Assembly (NCBI GenBank): GCA_023079485.1
Contig: CM041092.1
Span: 13,343,127-13,407,126, forward strand
DNA from: Archilochus colubris
Taxonomy: Eukaryota; Chordata; Aves; Apodiformes; Trochilidae
DNA: 64,000 nucleotides
Direction of reading: 5' to 3'
Every line of letters begins with the position of its first letter. Position 1 is the first letter of the stretch. Below the pieces are notes generated by a model that saw nothing but the letters and a program-made list of their open reading frames with translations, ran no database searches and was not told where the DNA came from. The position numbers were made by a program, and so were the translations under genes. This document shows positions 47,655 through 59,280 of this stretch, piece by piece.

Positions 47655-50600
47655 GAACAACTCACCCTTCCTTAATTTTGGGCATCTGACTCCTAACTAT
47701 GTATTCCACTAGCTTTTCACAGTGGATAATTTGAACTGAAAATCCTTAGATCTGTCTCAGAATTTTCTTTATTGAGTTCTGGTATCTCTCAAAAAGTTGC
47801 TTTCTTTCTTGGCATGCAATGTTCTTTGAATTCTTTCACTTCAGACTCCTAAGTGGCTTTTACATCCTCAGTAAGCTCAGAGGCCCAGGGCCTCTAACCC
47901 AGCTGTACACAAGATAGTTTTGCCCATATTTTGTAGAATCAGTTCCTTGGGCAGAGAGAAAAAACAATTTTCGGGACCTCCTCTGTTGGTCTGCTGGGTT
48001 TCTGGCATATTCAAGCTATCTGCATGTTCTGAGCTTTTTACTCATTTCTCCACTTATCAGCTACTGCTTCCATTTCCCATATAAATTTTCTGATTAGTAA
48101 TTAATGAGGTCTTGGATTTGGAAAGTAAAACTGAAGGTTTAGTATACCAACAGGTAAAATAACAAGCATTTGATAAGGAAGCTTGGTGAGAGAGGCTTTG
48201 TCGGGCTGCTCCCTACCTATAGTTACTGTCAATTTGGATCTTAAAGATGGGCCTGTCCCACACAACCCAGTCTCTCTCAAAGCCACTCTTCAGTGGGAAT
48301 TACTGGGTTCAGTGCAAAACAGATACAAGATCAGTGCCTAAAAGTATCTGGTCAAGAGTTTTTCTTTCAGTATTACAGTCTTCTGGTTCCCAAAATCATG
48401 AACTACCACACAATTCTTGTGAAAAGAAGCAAACAAGCGCAGTACTGTATGTTCACTTTTTTTACATAAGACATTCATTTAGTAAAGAGATTCTCTTTAT
48501 CAGGAAAAAACCAAAAGGGTAAGGAAGAGGCTAAGATTGCATATGAAAGAATATCAGATTGTTCCCTAACATATATATTGTATCAGACCTGGAAAATATG
48601 CCCTAAAAGGTCCTTTTCCTTGTTGTGAAGTGGAAAAACCTGTAGTTTAAATCTGAACAAGGAACATAAGGCAAACCCTTAATAAAACTGATTTCTTGTG
48701 TAAGCAGTGCTTTAAAATTTTAGGACATCACTTCACTGAGAAGTGTTTCACAGAAGATATTTATTACTTCTAGACAAGATAGCCATTTTGAGGATAAATA
48801 TCTTGTTACTGTTTGAATGGGTAACTTGTATAATAATGTGAAAATAAGTGTTTACTTGCAAAGTATTCTCTACCTACTAGAATGTTTCTATATGTAAATA
48901 TGCTGGATATTTGGTTATCAGTAATTGCCTAATGTAATGAATACGAGATGTTTTAGGTAAAATGTAGTAAGCTTATAGACAATTCCTAATTGTTTTCTGA
49001 AACAACAAGCTATTTGAAGCTTTAAAGTATGGAGATTTGCTGGAAAATTACTAATTATCGGGCAACCCTTAGGCAACACTACCAAAATGGTAAGCACAGG
49101 CTTTCCCTCCCCCTGGTAGATAAGAGAAAAAAAGAAAACTGTTTCTTTGAAGTCTCTCTCCCCACCCTTCACCCCTTATTTTAAAAAGTTTAAGAGATAT
49201 TTTCAGTTTTAAAAGATTATTTGTAGAGCAAAGGACTTCAATAAAATTGAAGTATAAGCATATAATATTCTATAATATAAACATAATTTTCTATATTTAA
49301 CCTTATTGATCTAAAAGGATGTCACAGGAAATGGCACCAAAAAGAAGAAATAAAACTTCAGTTACAAAAATAACACAAGAATTTGCTCTTAATGAAGTCC
49401 AAACAACGACAAATGTGCTGTATTGACAGCAGCATATTCACAACCTGATGATGTAAATGCATTTTAAAGTCACTGAGCCTGCTAGAAGACGATCACAGTA
49501 GTAATAACTAAATCCAACAACCTCTATAGAGGCATAGAGAAACTCCTTGATCAACCTCCCTCTAAAAGCAGGAATTTCGAGTGGCTCCAAATGGCAGAGG
49601 ATGGAAGCACGTGTGTACTTCCAGACTCTGGTAGTTTGAGGTTGGCCCTGCCTTGCAGCTGAGCACCCACACAGCCACCCTTGCACTCCATCATGTATCT
49701 CGTTATCTGGCACTGATATTTTTTGGCTGAAGCTTTGGTGTAGCTGAATGTTGAAATTTTTCAAGCTTTTTCCAGAGCATTGTGGTGTTTACAAGCTCCT
49801 CTTTTCATTTAAAGAATAAAAATAAACATCCAGCAGTTACCTGTCTTTGCTGAGATTCTAATAATCTTTGTTTTGAAATCAAGTCATTCTTCAGAGTTAC
49901 TTTATCTGTTGCCCACTGTATTTCTACTGTTGTTTTCCTTTATATACATTCCCACCTACATTGCTACCAACTGAGCATAATGAAATCACACATATCTGTT
50001 TGGGGATGATTGAAGATCACAATGGTATTTAGGGTGAAATTTTTCCTTCTTCTTCGTGCCACATCACAGTAACCTAAAAGAAATAGAGTCTGTTGCCTGC
50101 ATCTGTAAATTTTTATTAGCTGCAGTTTGTAAATACACAGGTGTTAGCATGTGGCAAGTTTGAACAACATTTGATTTAAAATTGGGTCTATAAAAACTAA
50201 TAAAATGGAGCAATATTTGTCTAATAGGTTTGTTCTTTTATGGATCAAATCAAATGATGTGGAGAACATTTTTATTCTTGCTAGCTAAATGTATCTCGTT
50301 ATGTAATGGCCAGACTTTTGCAATGGGAATACTAATGGCAGTAAACAGACAGGGCTCTCAATTCCAAGTCAAATGGGCTCAGAGAATACTAATTTTATTT
50401 TAGGATAACAAATGGACTTGTCAAGAACAAACAAAAGGAAACCATCACAATGAGACACCTGCTATTTCTTTTTCACAGATGTGGCTGCATATAGGCAGAG
50501 GCACTTAAATATAACATACTTGAAGTATCATCCAGAAAATTATTCACTCTATGTTCTCAAACCATCAAACAGAACAAATAAAAATAAGAAAGCTCTGAAA

Positions 50601-53309
50601 TCTCTATTCACCAGCACTGTTCTGATGAATCCTCTAGCACTATTCCCTATGCTATTGCTTATCTAAGGCTTTTTATAAAATAATGGCTTTAAGCTTCAAA
50701 TTTCATATGAGTTCACAAATCATTAATATTTTTTATTTACTTTTATTACACTAAACAACAGCTTCAGATAACTGTTTAGTTATACGGAATGCATTCTCTC
50801 TGACAGAGTTTAGGAGACGTCTTCTCTCAGCTTTTGATGTTAAGATTAAGTTATCAAAAATCTGGCTTCTCTTTTGAACCTGGAACTAGACAGATGTTGA
50901 TAATGAGTGAAGGTATTTGTTGACTCTCCAGTTCTGAAGAGTAATATTTGTGTTCTTTTTAGTTCATAATGAACCAATAACTATTTCATATCTGTCAGCA
51001 GTCTGTAAATAGACTTATGATTAATTAAACAGTCAAAAGTTTAGAGGCTCTGAATTGAACTCTTTTCATGTGGTTTGTAGTTTCTGATGCTTATACATTC
51101 ACTGGTGAAATTTTAGTTCTGCAGTGGAATTTTATCTACAGCTTAAATGAGATTTCATCATATATCTCATTCACCACTCTTATATAAAACACAATTGTAA
51201 ATACTTCCATTTTCTATTAGCCTTTTTTTTTTCATAGGTGAATATACATTACCAAAGAAAAGAAGTCCTGGTGATTCTTGTTCCTGCTGGTGTTAAGTCA
51301 ATAAAATAATCTCAGAAAGATCCTTCTTAGCTGCCAGAAAAACATGATACTTCCACATAAAACTTCTTAACATTTTTCAAAAAAGGCTTTTATAATTTTA
51401 CTAATAATAATCCTGATGGATTGTAGACATTTGATATGATAAATTATGATTTCATAGTTTTTATGCAGTAATAAATATCCAGCTATAAGGTATATTTCAC
51501 ATATCATTTGGAAGGCACCCATTATATGCCATATTGAAATTGTAATTTGCCCATTCCCATATGTGTCTTGTTCCAAATGGAATCCAAGACTGAGAGCAGA
51601 GTGAGAAAGTGAAAAGAAACAAAGAACTGAAGAGCAAGAGGGAAGAGAGAAGCTGTGAAACTTACCTAAATTACGAGGGGATAAACTGACTGGACAGAAC
51701 TAAATAAATCTCAGTATAGTGGAGTGTAAAACAGGTCACTCTTGATGCATCTGGGAATCTTTTACAGGAATTATTCTAGCAATTTCCCAGGCCTATACCC
51801 ATACTCTCTGTAGGTCATACAAAATGGAGATAAGTGTGGAAATCTGGGTGTATTTGCTCCCATGGCAGCTTTTCTCTCTGTTTTCTTCCCTTGGCTCCTA
51901 TGCCATTCCATGTCACCCTCAATGGAATGAAAGTGGCAGTAGAGACTGTAGCAAGAGTCTCTGAGAGTGTTGTGCCTTATGTAGTAAGAGTGCTGTCCAG
52001 GTACAGGAATGTGTGTGGGTTGGCACACCTGATTACCCAGGTGTTTACCATGCACTGAATTTCTTATTGAAGATAAGAGGATATTTGCTGGACAGACTTT
52101 CTGCTGATTTCTTCTTTGATGCAGAAAATTACCCAGGTACTTTCAGACCTTTCTGACAGAGATTTCTCTTTTTGCACTGTGCATCTTGTTTCCCATTCAT
52201 TTTTCCATATAAAAGGTCTCTCTTGTGCTTGAAAACAAGATCTCTCTGAAAAAGGGATTGTGTTAACTGAGATTAACAGTGTGAATGAGTGGAAGAACAT
52301 GGAAGGTGTATGTGTATGGCTTGTACTTGGAGAATTTTGACTTGCTTTAGTGCATGGCCCAATGAAGTGCTGACAGCTGAAGTCCTGAAGCTGAGTTCTA
52401 CATGTCCCTAGTGCTTCTTCGTGTCCACTGTGCAAATTGGCTTCTAAGATGTTGCCTTCAAAGCAGACAGTGAATTGTGAATAAACATGGTTATAGACAT
52501 AGACATCTAGTTTTATTCACATAAATCAGATTTCCAGACACTTGAGGAAGCCTTGAGATTCTTGAGTGATTCTTGAATGGGCTTTTTATTTGTCCTGGTG
52601 TTGGTTCAGAGTACAGTTAATCCAACCAGGAATATTATTTACCTCTCCAAATTACATTGCAAAGACTAAGCCGTACTCAGGCCCATAATAAATCTATAGT
52701 AAATCATCCAGCATTATTCAGAGCTCATCTGTGTCTGTGGAATGTGCCTCATTAACTTCTATGGACTTTGCTGACAGTGCACATAGAAAGATTGATAGAT
52801 TAAGAGTATAGCAGTAGTAAAGGTTTAGCTAATCCCTCTTCTTAGCTTCTTGTGTTCTTACAATTCTACCTAGGTATTTTACCTGTGATTTTACCTACAA
52901 CTTATGATGGCTGTGAGCTAACTGGAATTAGAAAAACCAGACTGTGCTAGCTTGCTTACCAGGAGTGTTTGCTGGAATTCTTCTTCTGCCTTTGAATTAG
53001 CTATATTAAAACAACAGCTAGATGTAAGTTTGAAATGGCTTTGGTCAAGTAGTATGGAATAAAATACTTCAAGTCATGGGCAAGATAGGTATCCAAATGG
53101 TTTAGGGACCATTTGGAGTAATAAATGTGTAAAGCTGTCAGAACCCTGAAGGCACTCACTGGCTCTGACCAGTCTCACCTGGTTCCTCCAAGATGCAATC
53201 ATGAGCTCAAGAACTTTAAGTATGAGCATTTTAAAACTTGGCCTGGAATTTTCAGTGTGGTCTCTATGCCTGACCATGGTGCTTGCTGATCATCCATCCC
53301 CCACAAATG

Positions 53310-54003
53310 GGCTGGTGTCCTGGGGGTGGTGGTTGACATCCGGCTGAACATAAGCCAGCAGTGTGCCCAGGTGGCCAACAGCATCCTGGCCTGCATCAGA
53401 AATAGTGTGTCCAGCAGGACCTGGGAGGTGATTGTTCCCTGTACTTGGTGCTGGTGAGGCTGCATATTGAATCCTAGGTTCAGTTTTGGGCTCTTCAGGA
53501 AGGACACTTAGTTGCTGGAGTGTGTCCAGAGAAGAGCAATGAAGCTCGAGAAGGGGCTGGAGCAGAATTTGTGTAAGTAGCAGCTAAGAGAATTGTGATT
53601 GTTTAAGTCCAGAGAAGAGGAGGCTGAGGGGAGAGATTATTGCTCTCTTCAAGAACCTGAAAGGAGGTTGTGGTGAGGTGGGGGTTGGTTTCTTCTCTTA
53701 TGAAACCAATGGTAGGGTGGAAGGAAACAGGCTCAAGTTGCAACAGGGAAAGTTCAGACTGGATGTTAGGAAAAATGCCTTTATGGAAAGAGCGGTCAGA
53801 CATTGCAACAGGCTGCACAGAAAAGTGGTGGAGTCACTGTCCCTGGAGGGGTTCAAAAAACATGTGAATGTAGCCCTTGAGGACATGGTTTACATCACAG
53901 ATGGTGCTGGGTTGACAGTTGTACTTGACAGTTGTAGTTGATGATCTTAGAGGTCTTTTCCAACCATAGTGATTCTGTGATTTTAAGTTTCTATGATTCT
54001 ATG
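53310..54003 (+). mobile_element. CR1 LINE, 5'-truncated, ORF2 C-terminal third plus 3' UTR
   Basis: The longest CR1 piece here (~690 bp). From the left it follows the usual order: 'cctgggggtggtggttgaca', 'cggctgaacataagccagca', 'gtgtgcccaggtggcc', 'gcatcctggcctgcatcaga', 'cagttttgggctcttcagga' and 'gtgtccagagaagagcaatg'. The ORF2 C-terminus is open from 53678 to 53941, reading RLKLQQGKFRLDVRKNAFME and then VVESLSLEGFKKHVNVALED. The tryptophan of the RHWN motif is changed to CN. The 3' UTR keeps 'gatgatcttagaggtctttt' and 'ccaacc'. The tail has one ATTCTGTG and then, after ~10 bp, two ATTCTATG-like units. Frame breaks and a short deletion after 'aggtggcc' show it is dead. Minus-strand frames across it are antisense. 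Confidence 0.95.
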
Positions 54004-57000
54004 TCAATACCCAGATATATCATAAATCCGTGTCTGACTCTGTTTGCCCTCACTGGGTCTCATCCAAACCCCCAGCCTGTAAACTGAATTCCTTGACTTG
54101 GGCCTGACCCTCTGGAAGTGCCTGATGCACTGGGTTCAGGCTGTTAAGCCTGAGATCCTCTTAGATCTTGGCCCTTGTGGTTTCCTGTCAAAAGGAAACA
54201 AAATAGAAAAGATATGAGGTGGGTTTTTGAAGCTGTTTTTCTAAAATATTAATATGTTGTAAAGTGATAAAGCTAAGTGGGTAAGGAGGGGATGACTCTA
54301 TATTATTAAGTGGTTTTATTGTGTATCTTTAGAGAGATGACCAATTTGGTGTTTGTTTAATAACAAAGGAATGCTAATTCAAGTGTACTGGTATTCTCTG
54401 GAAAGCTGTAATTTAGTACAGGCATTTTAGGTCTGGAACTCAATGAGACAACACTCTAATATGTATAAAAATAATATGTATTTTATTAACTTTATTTAAT
54501 ATGATTAATCAACATGGAGTCGCTTAACTGTTCAGATTTTTGCTCATATCTAGATGTTGCCAACATGGTCAAAAGCCCTTGAGTGACTTTGGGATGTATA
54601 TCAAACTCCCAATATAATCAATTTAGTACTCATAAAGAAAATTCTGGCAGCATGTTTGGCCTTGATATTTAAAATATCAGGCTGATATTCTTATGAGAGC
54701 TCCTCTTGAAGAGGAAGGAGGCATTTTATGTTACATCATGTTGGTGATTGTATTCATTAATAGTAGCAGAAAACCATATGTTCCTCCTACAGATGGCTTT
54801 TAGGTAATGACTACTATTTGTTAGTCATGTGTAGTAATTTTTAATAAGCAGAATTTAGGTTTTTGCATGCCTGAATTTTGAGTGCTGCTGGGCTGACACT
54901 TCTAGAAACTTATATCCTTAAGATGCAGAAGCCAGAGGCAAGACAAGAATGGAAAATTAAGAGCATAGAAGACCATTCAGCATAGGAAACAGTGAATTCT
55001 ATTCATGTAAACTTTTGAGAATACCAGCAGCACAGCAGTGTGAACAGACTTTGCTGGCACTGAGTTTAGATGGATGCAACACTGGACACTTTTCTGCAGT
55101 TTTAGGCTAGTCAGACTTGGGAAAATGCTTTGTTTAATTCCTGCTCTACATCTGGAAAGTTCCTAAATAAGTATTTTTAGGGATATAAGACTAAAATATT
55201 AACACTAATTGTGCATAAAATTACCAATATGAGTTTAATTTTTGCTTAGGCACACTAGAGCAGTGGAGTCTGAAAGCAAAAAAAGTCAGATTAGCATTCA
55301 GCAGGGAAACTGCAGGAGACTGCTAAAAGGGGATAAGGAGAGCAAACATGCCTAACCTGGGAACTGAGTCCAAAACAGTTGAAATTACCAGAATGTGGCT
55401 TTTTTTGTTTTTTCTTTAATTGGTGCTAGTTGGCATTAAAATTGTGAATCATCACATTTTAGAACCTGGACATGTCTAAAGATCAATGTGCAGTTCTGGT
55501 GCCAGGGGAGACTGCTTACCCCCTGCTATTTTTAGATGTTGTAAGTACAAGGGATCAATATTTCATGGTGACTAAATGTGAGGGTATAGCATGAGCTAAA
55601 GAACAGTGAAATAGCATCCTTTGCCAGCTCCTTCTTGAAGGACACTGATTATATGGGTGAGGTCCAGTAGCTGTGTACTAAGCAAATCCATTTCTTGCAG
55701 AACATTCTAAAGACTAAAAACCTATTTGGGCTTTCTTAGTCATTGTTGCAATCTTCCAGCTGTTCCGTGGTAGCCACATTACTTTATTTGGTACTCTGAA
55801 TATATGTTATTCTTATGTATGGGGTGTTTTCCATTCTAGACTTCCCCAGCTGGATAACAGAACTTACACATCCACTTTTTGTAGTCCCTGTAAGCCCAGT
55901 AATTCAAATGAATCTCAACACTATGCCCCCTTGGTATCGGGCTCCTCGCATGAAATGACATCACTGTTTCTGGGTATAAAGCAGACCTTTTCTGTCCACC
56001 CATGCAGATGTTAGAGGTGAGATTTATTAGGGCTGAGTACTAATCCTCTTGGCTTGTCTCCTGGGTTCTAGAACATAATCTTCTTTCTTCTCTGGGTGTA
56101 AGTTCTCGGAATCTTTTCACATAAATTACAGATTTGATCCAATATAACGAGGCAGGTCCATGTGAGTTAGCACAGGTAATAGCAGCAGTACAGACAGTGT
56201 CAAGGAGCAGGCTAATAACTTGAAGACAGAGCTAAAGACACTAATAGATTTGTCCAGTGCAGACTGAACTGCAAAATCACCTCTAACGATCTTCAGTTAT
56301 TAACTGTGCTGGGGCAACTTGTCTGCAAAAACACCTTTGAGTGTATTACAGACACATGCTGAAGTGTCCAGACAGTAAACTGTTCTCAAGCTTTAAATAA
56401 ATGGAAAGAATATCTGTATGTGACATAAATGGCTCTTTGTAAGCAGCTTTTGGTGTGAAGGACTTCCTTTCATTCTGTTCATTCTTTCATTTGTGTTCCT
56501 GAACTCAACTGTTTCGAGCAATTTAATTCTCTGTGTCAGTCTCCTCCTAGACTTGGTCAACAGGGCTATCAATTTAGTAGATATACAGAGTACAAAATTG
56601 TATTTAGAAGCCCTGAAGCATGGAATATTTCATTAGCAAAGCATTCTTTGGAGCCTAAGTACACCCCAGTGAAAGGAACCTGTATGAAGGCTCATAATTA
56701 CATCTTGCGTAAGAGTGGATTTTTGCTTAAAGAAACCAGAGTACAGTAAATATTACTGTAAGGTCAGAATCAAAGAAGAAATTATGAACTAAGACGTCAC
56801 CTCCACTGTTTTTTTTCCTGTCTGTACGTAGCTCTTCTCTGCCAAATCAACTGGACTAAATACTTTACTCTTTACTTTTTTATAGACCTTTATTCAGCAC
56901 GGCTCAGATTCAGAAGATCAGAGTATTAATTTAGGCAGTCATCAATTAGATTGTATAGTCTGTAAATGGGGCTTCTGGAGGAACTTTGCACTGTATTCTT

Positions 57001-57204
57001 AATTTTTCTAAATAAGTGATAGATTCACTCTCTCAGGCTGGAAGAATCCAGGTTTGCTTCTTCCTTTGTCTGTTGCATGAAGATGTAAGACTGCTTAAAA
57101 AAATTCTATTTTTTTCTTTTTACAGAATGAGAGTTTTAAGCATAAAGAAGGTTCTTTGGATCTGTAACGTTAAGACATAACTATTGCTCTGAAGCTCTTA
57201 ATTT

Positions 57205-57240
57205 AAAAAAAAAAAAAAAAAAGAAAGAAAAAAGAAAAAA
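57205..57240. repeat. Poly(A)/AAAG-rich run
   Basis: A18 followed by GAAAGAAAAAAGAAAAAA. Simple sequence without a recognised retroposed body. Confidence 0.9.
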
Positions 57241-59260
57241 GTTTCCATACCAAATGGAAAAAATATTTTTTTTATAATTTCCTATTTTTTAGAAGATTCA
57301 CAACAGTTGGTCATGAATATTTTGAGAGTGTATCAGATCCAGAATCTCTCTGACACATAATTTGAAACCTGACAGACCTAACAAATATCTTATTAGTCTT
57401 CTGGTGAAACCAGGGATGTAAATTCAATGTGGGTGAAACATGATCACTTTGATTTGTGGAGTGCCTTGGAATGTAAGAAAATGTATATCAGAACAATTTA
57501 AAAGGACCTTTTTCTTCCCTATTTGCTTATAGAGGAACATGTAGCTTAGAGGTAAGGTAGGAGTCAAGGCTGCAAGCATTTTTCATTCCTACTCTATGTA
57601 GCCAGAAACAAATTACAGTCAGGAGAAGGGAAAACGTTCTAATAGAAAATTGAACAGCAAATTGAATATCTGTTTAAAAAGCAGGACCACAAGTTCTGTT
57701 AGTAGCACCTAAACCAACATTTGTGTTTAATCATCATGATTACACATTTGACTGTCTTCGGCACTTGTAAGCACAGAATGGCTCCAAGAGACTCCCTGGA
57801 AAAAATGAAATTATACAAACCATTAAATCCAGCCTCTGCTACTGTGCCTAGATTGTCTGTTTTTAAGATAAGGAAACAAATGGCAGCCTCAGTTTCATGT
57901 TTGGTAGTGTAAGAGTGTCCATCTTCAACAGAAGGTTCATTTGGCTCCTGTTATAATATCCGAGTGCCCCACTAAAAACTGCTATTACATCTTGTGACAG
58001 AGGCCTCTATATAAGCAAGTGGGTGGTACTAGTGAAAGGGAGACAAATTATTTAACTCATACCTTGGGGCTGGTGGTGTTTGCTTAGAATAGAAGACACA
58101 GGAGTTGACTTGATTTGCATGCTTTTGCCATTTCAAATAAGTTCTTTTGTCTTTCAAACTGTTTTTATATAATGAAGATCAGAGGGCTGCTTAATTTTAA
58201 GAATAGTAAAGGTTTTGAACAGAATATATCTGAGCTACTGGCTAGCTTTAGTACTTGGCATGTAGCAGCTAGAACAAATTAGACCAAAGCAATATAAAAA
58301 TCCCCAAATGAAATCTTCTGAAGAGTCTTATCCAGATGAGGTGTCCGCTGGAGTCACAACAGTAACCTGCAAGGGAGTACAAGACAACACCCAGATCGAA
58401 TGATTTGCTCCCCTTCCATAGCAGGAGTGCTTCTTCATGCTTTTTATTTGACGAAGGACATAATTCTCCTTGTTTATGTTTGCAAAGGTCATCTGTCCTT
58501 GGTAGAGTTATTTTGGCTTTATACCAGTACAAGAACAATGTCAAGCCCAGTGAACCAGTGTTTGCTCAATTAGAGCCAAGGAAATATGCACAGAGTCACA
58601 AATCAAATCCTCAAGTCCTTCCCTGCTCTGCTAATGGTTGCACTTTGCTGCTCATAGGCAGATAAATCCTTGAGATCACAGGCAGGAGTCACTCATTCAT
58701 GACAGTAAAATTATAAATATGTATATGCAGATACACATCTCTGTATATAAATGTATTAATGGACTTATATGTGTGTATTTCTGTGAACATTCATATCCTT
58801 ATATGGTTTCTTTTTATTGAGACATTTTTTCAAGCCTTCCCAAGTACAAGAAGAAAACAGCTGTCTTGAAGCTGTCTTTGAAGAAAACTAGATGCCACTT
58901 CTGTGTTTTCCTAGGTTTCATTTCTGATATCTGATTGCATATGAACCTATAGATACCAACTCTCCAATTTCATCTGCAAATAGACCAATGTGGTTGCTTT
59001 CCTGGTCTGCAGGTGCAGTCACTAGGCTTAGATAAACTAATGGAAGGACTCAGTTGCTCAGTTAATGTTGTTGTGCTGTCACAGCAGTCATGTGCCATTT
59101 GGTGATCATATATATTTACCAAGCTGGATAACAAATCTGTACAAGTTTGCAATTGGGCAGGTAACCATGAAGATTTTTCTAGTCTTTTCACTTTTCTTTC
59201 TTAAAAAGACAACTGTTGTAAAAATTAAGCAAGCATAACTCACTGAGGCTTTGTTTGTCC

Positions 59261-59280
59261 ATAATAATAATAATAATAAT
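59261..59280. repeat. (ATA)n trinucleotide microsatellite
   Basis: Six and two-thirds uninterrupted ATA units; likely polymorphic in length. Confidence 0.92.

Larger units (their letters stand above)
42753..53309. other. Ten-kilobase unique A/T-rich non-coding stretch
   Basis: No exon or interspersed repeat recognised. Minor structure: a ~23-bp near-duplication at 44815-44860 (GTAGAGAAAATCT twice), G/T-rich text at about 46570-46640, an A25 run at 47630-47654, and a 17-bp palindrome at 47879-47895. Open frames of 100-123 codons at 49438-49764 and 52064-52435 (minus) show no family motif. Confidence 0.6.

Noticed and set aside
49438..49764. 108-codon minus-strand frame in a slightly G/C-richer patch
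   Set aside because: Considered as an old LTR or an exon. No LTR ends, duplication or domain could be identified.
54030..54190. G/C-richer patch after the CR1 tail as an additional LTR
   Set aside because: Possible TG...CA boundaries gave no matching target duplication and no TATA or AATAAA in order.
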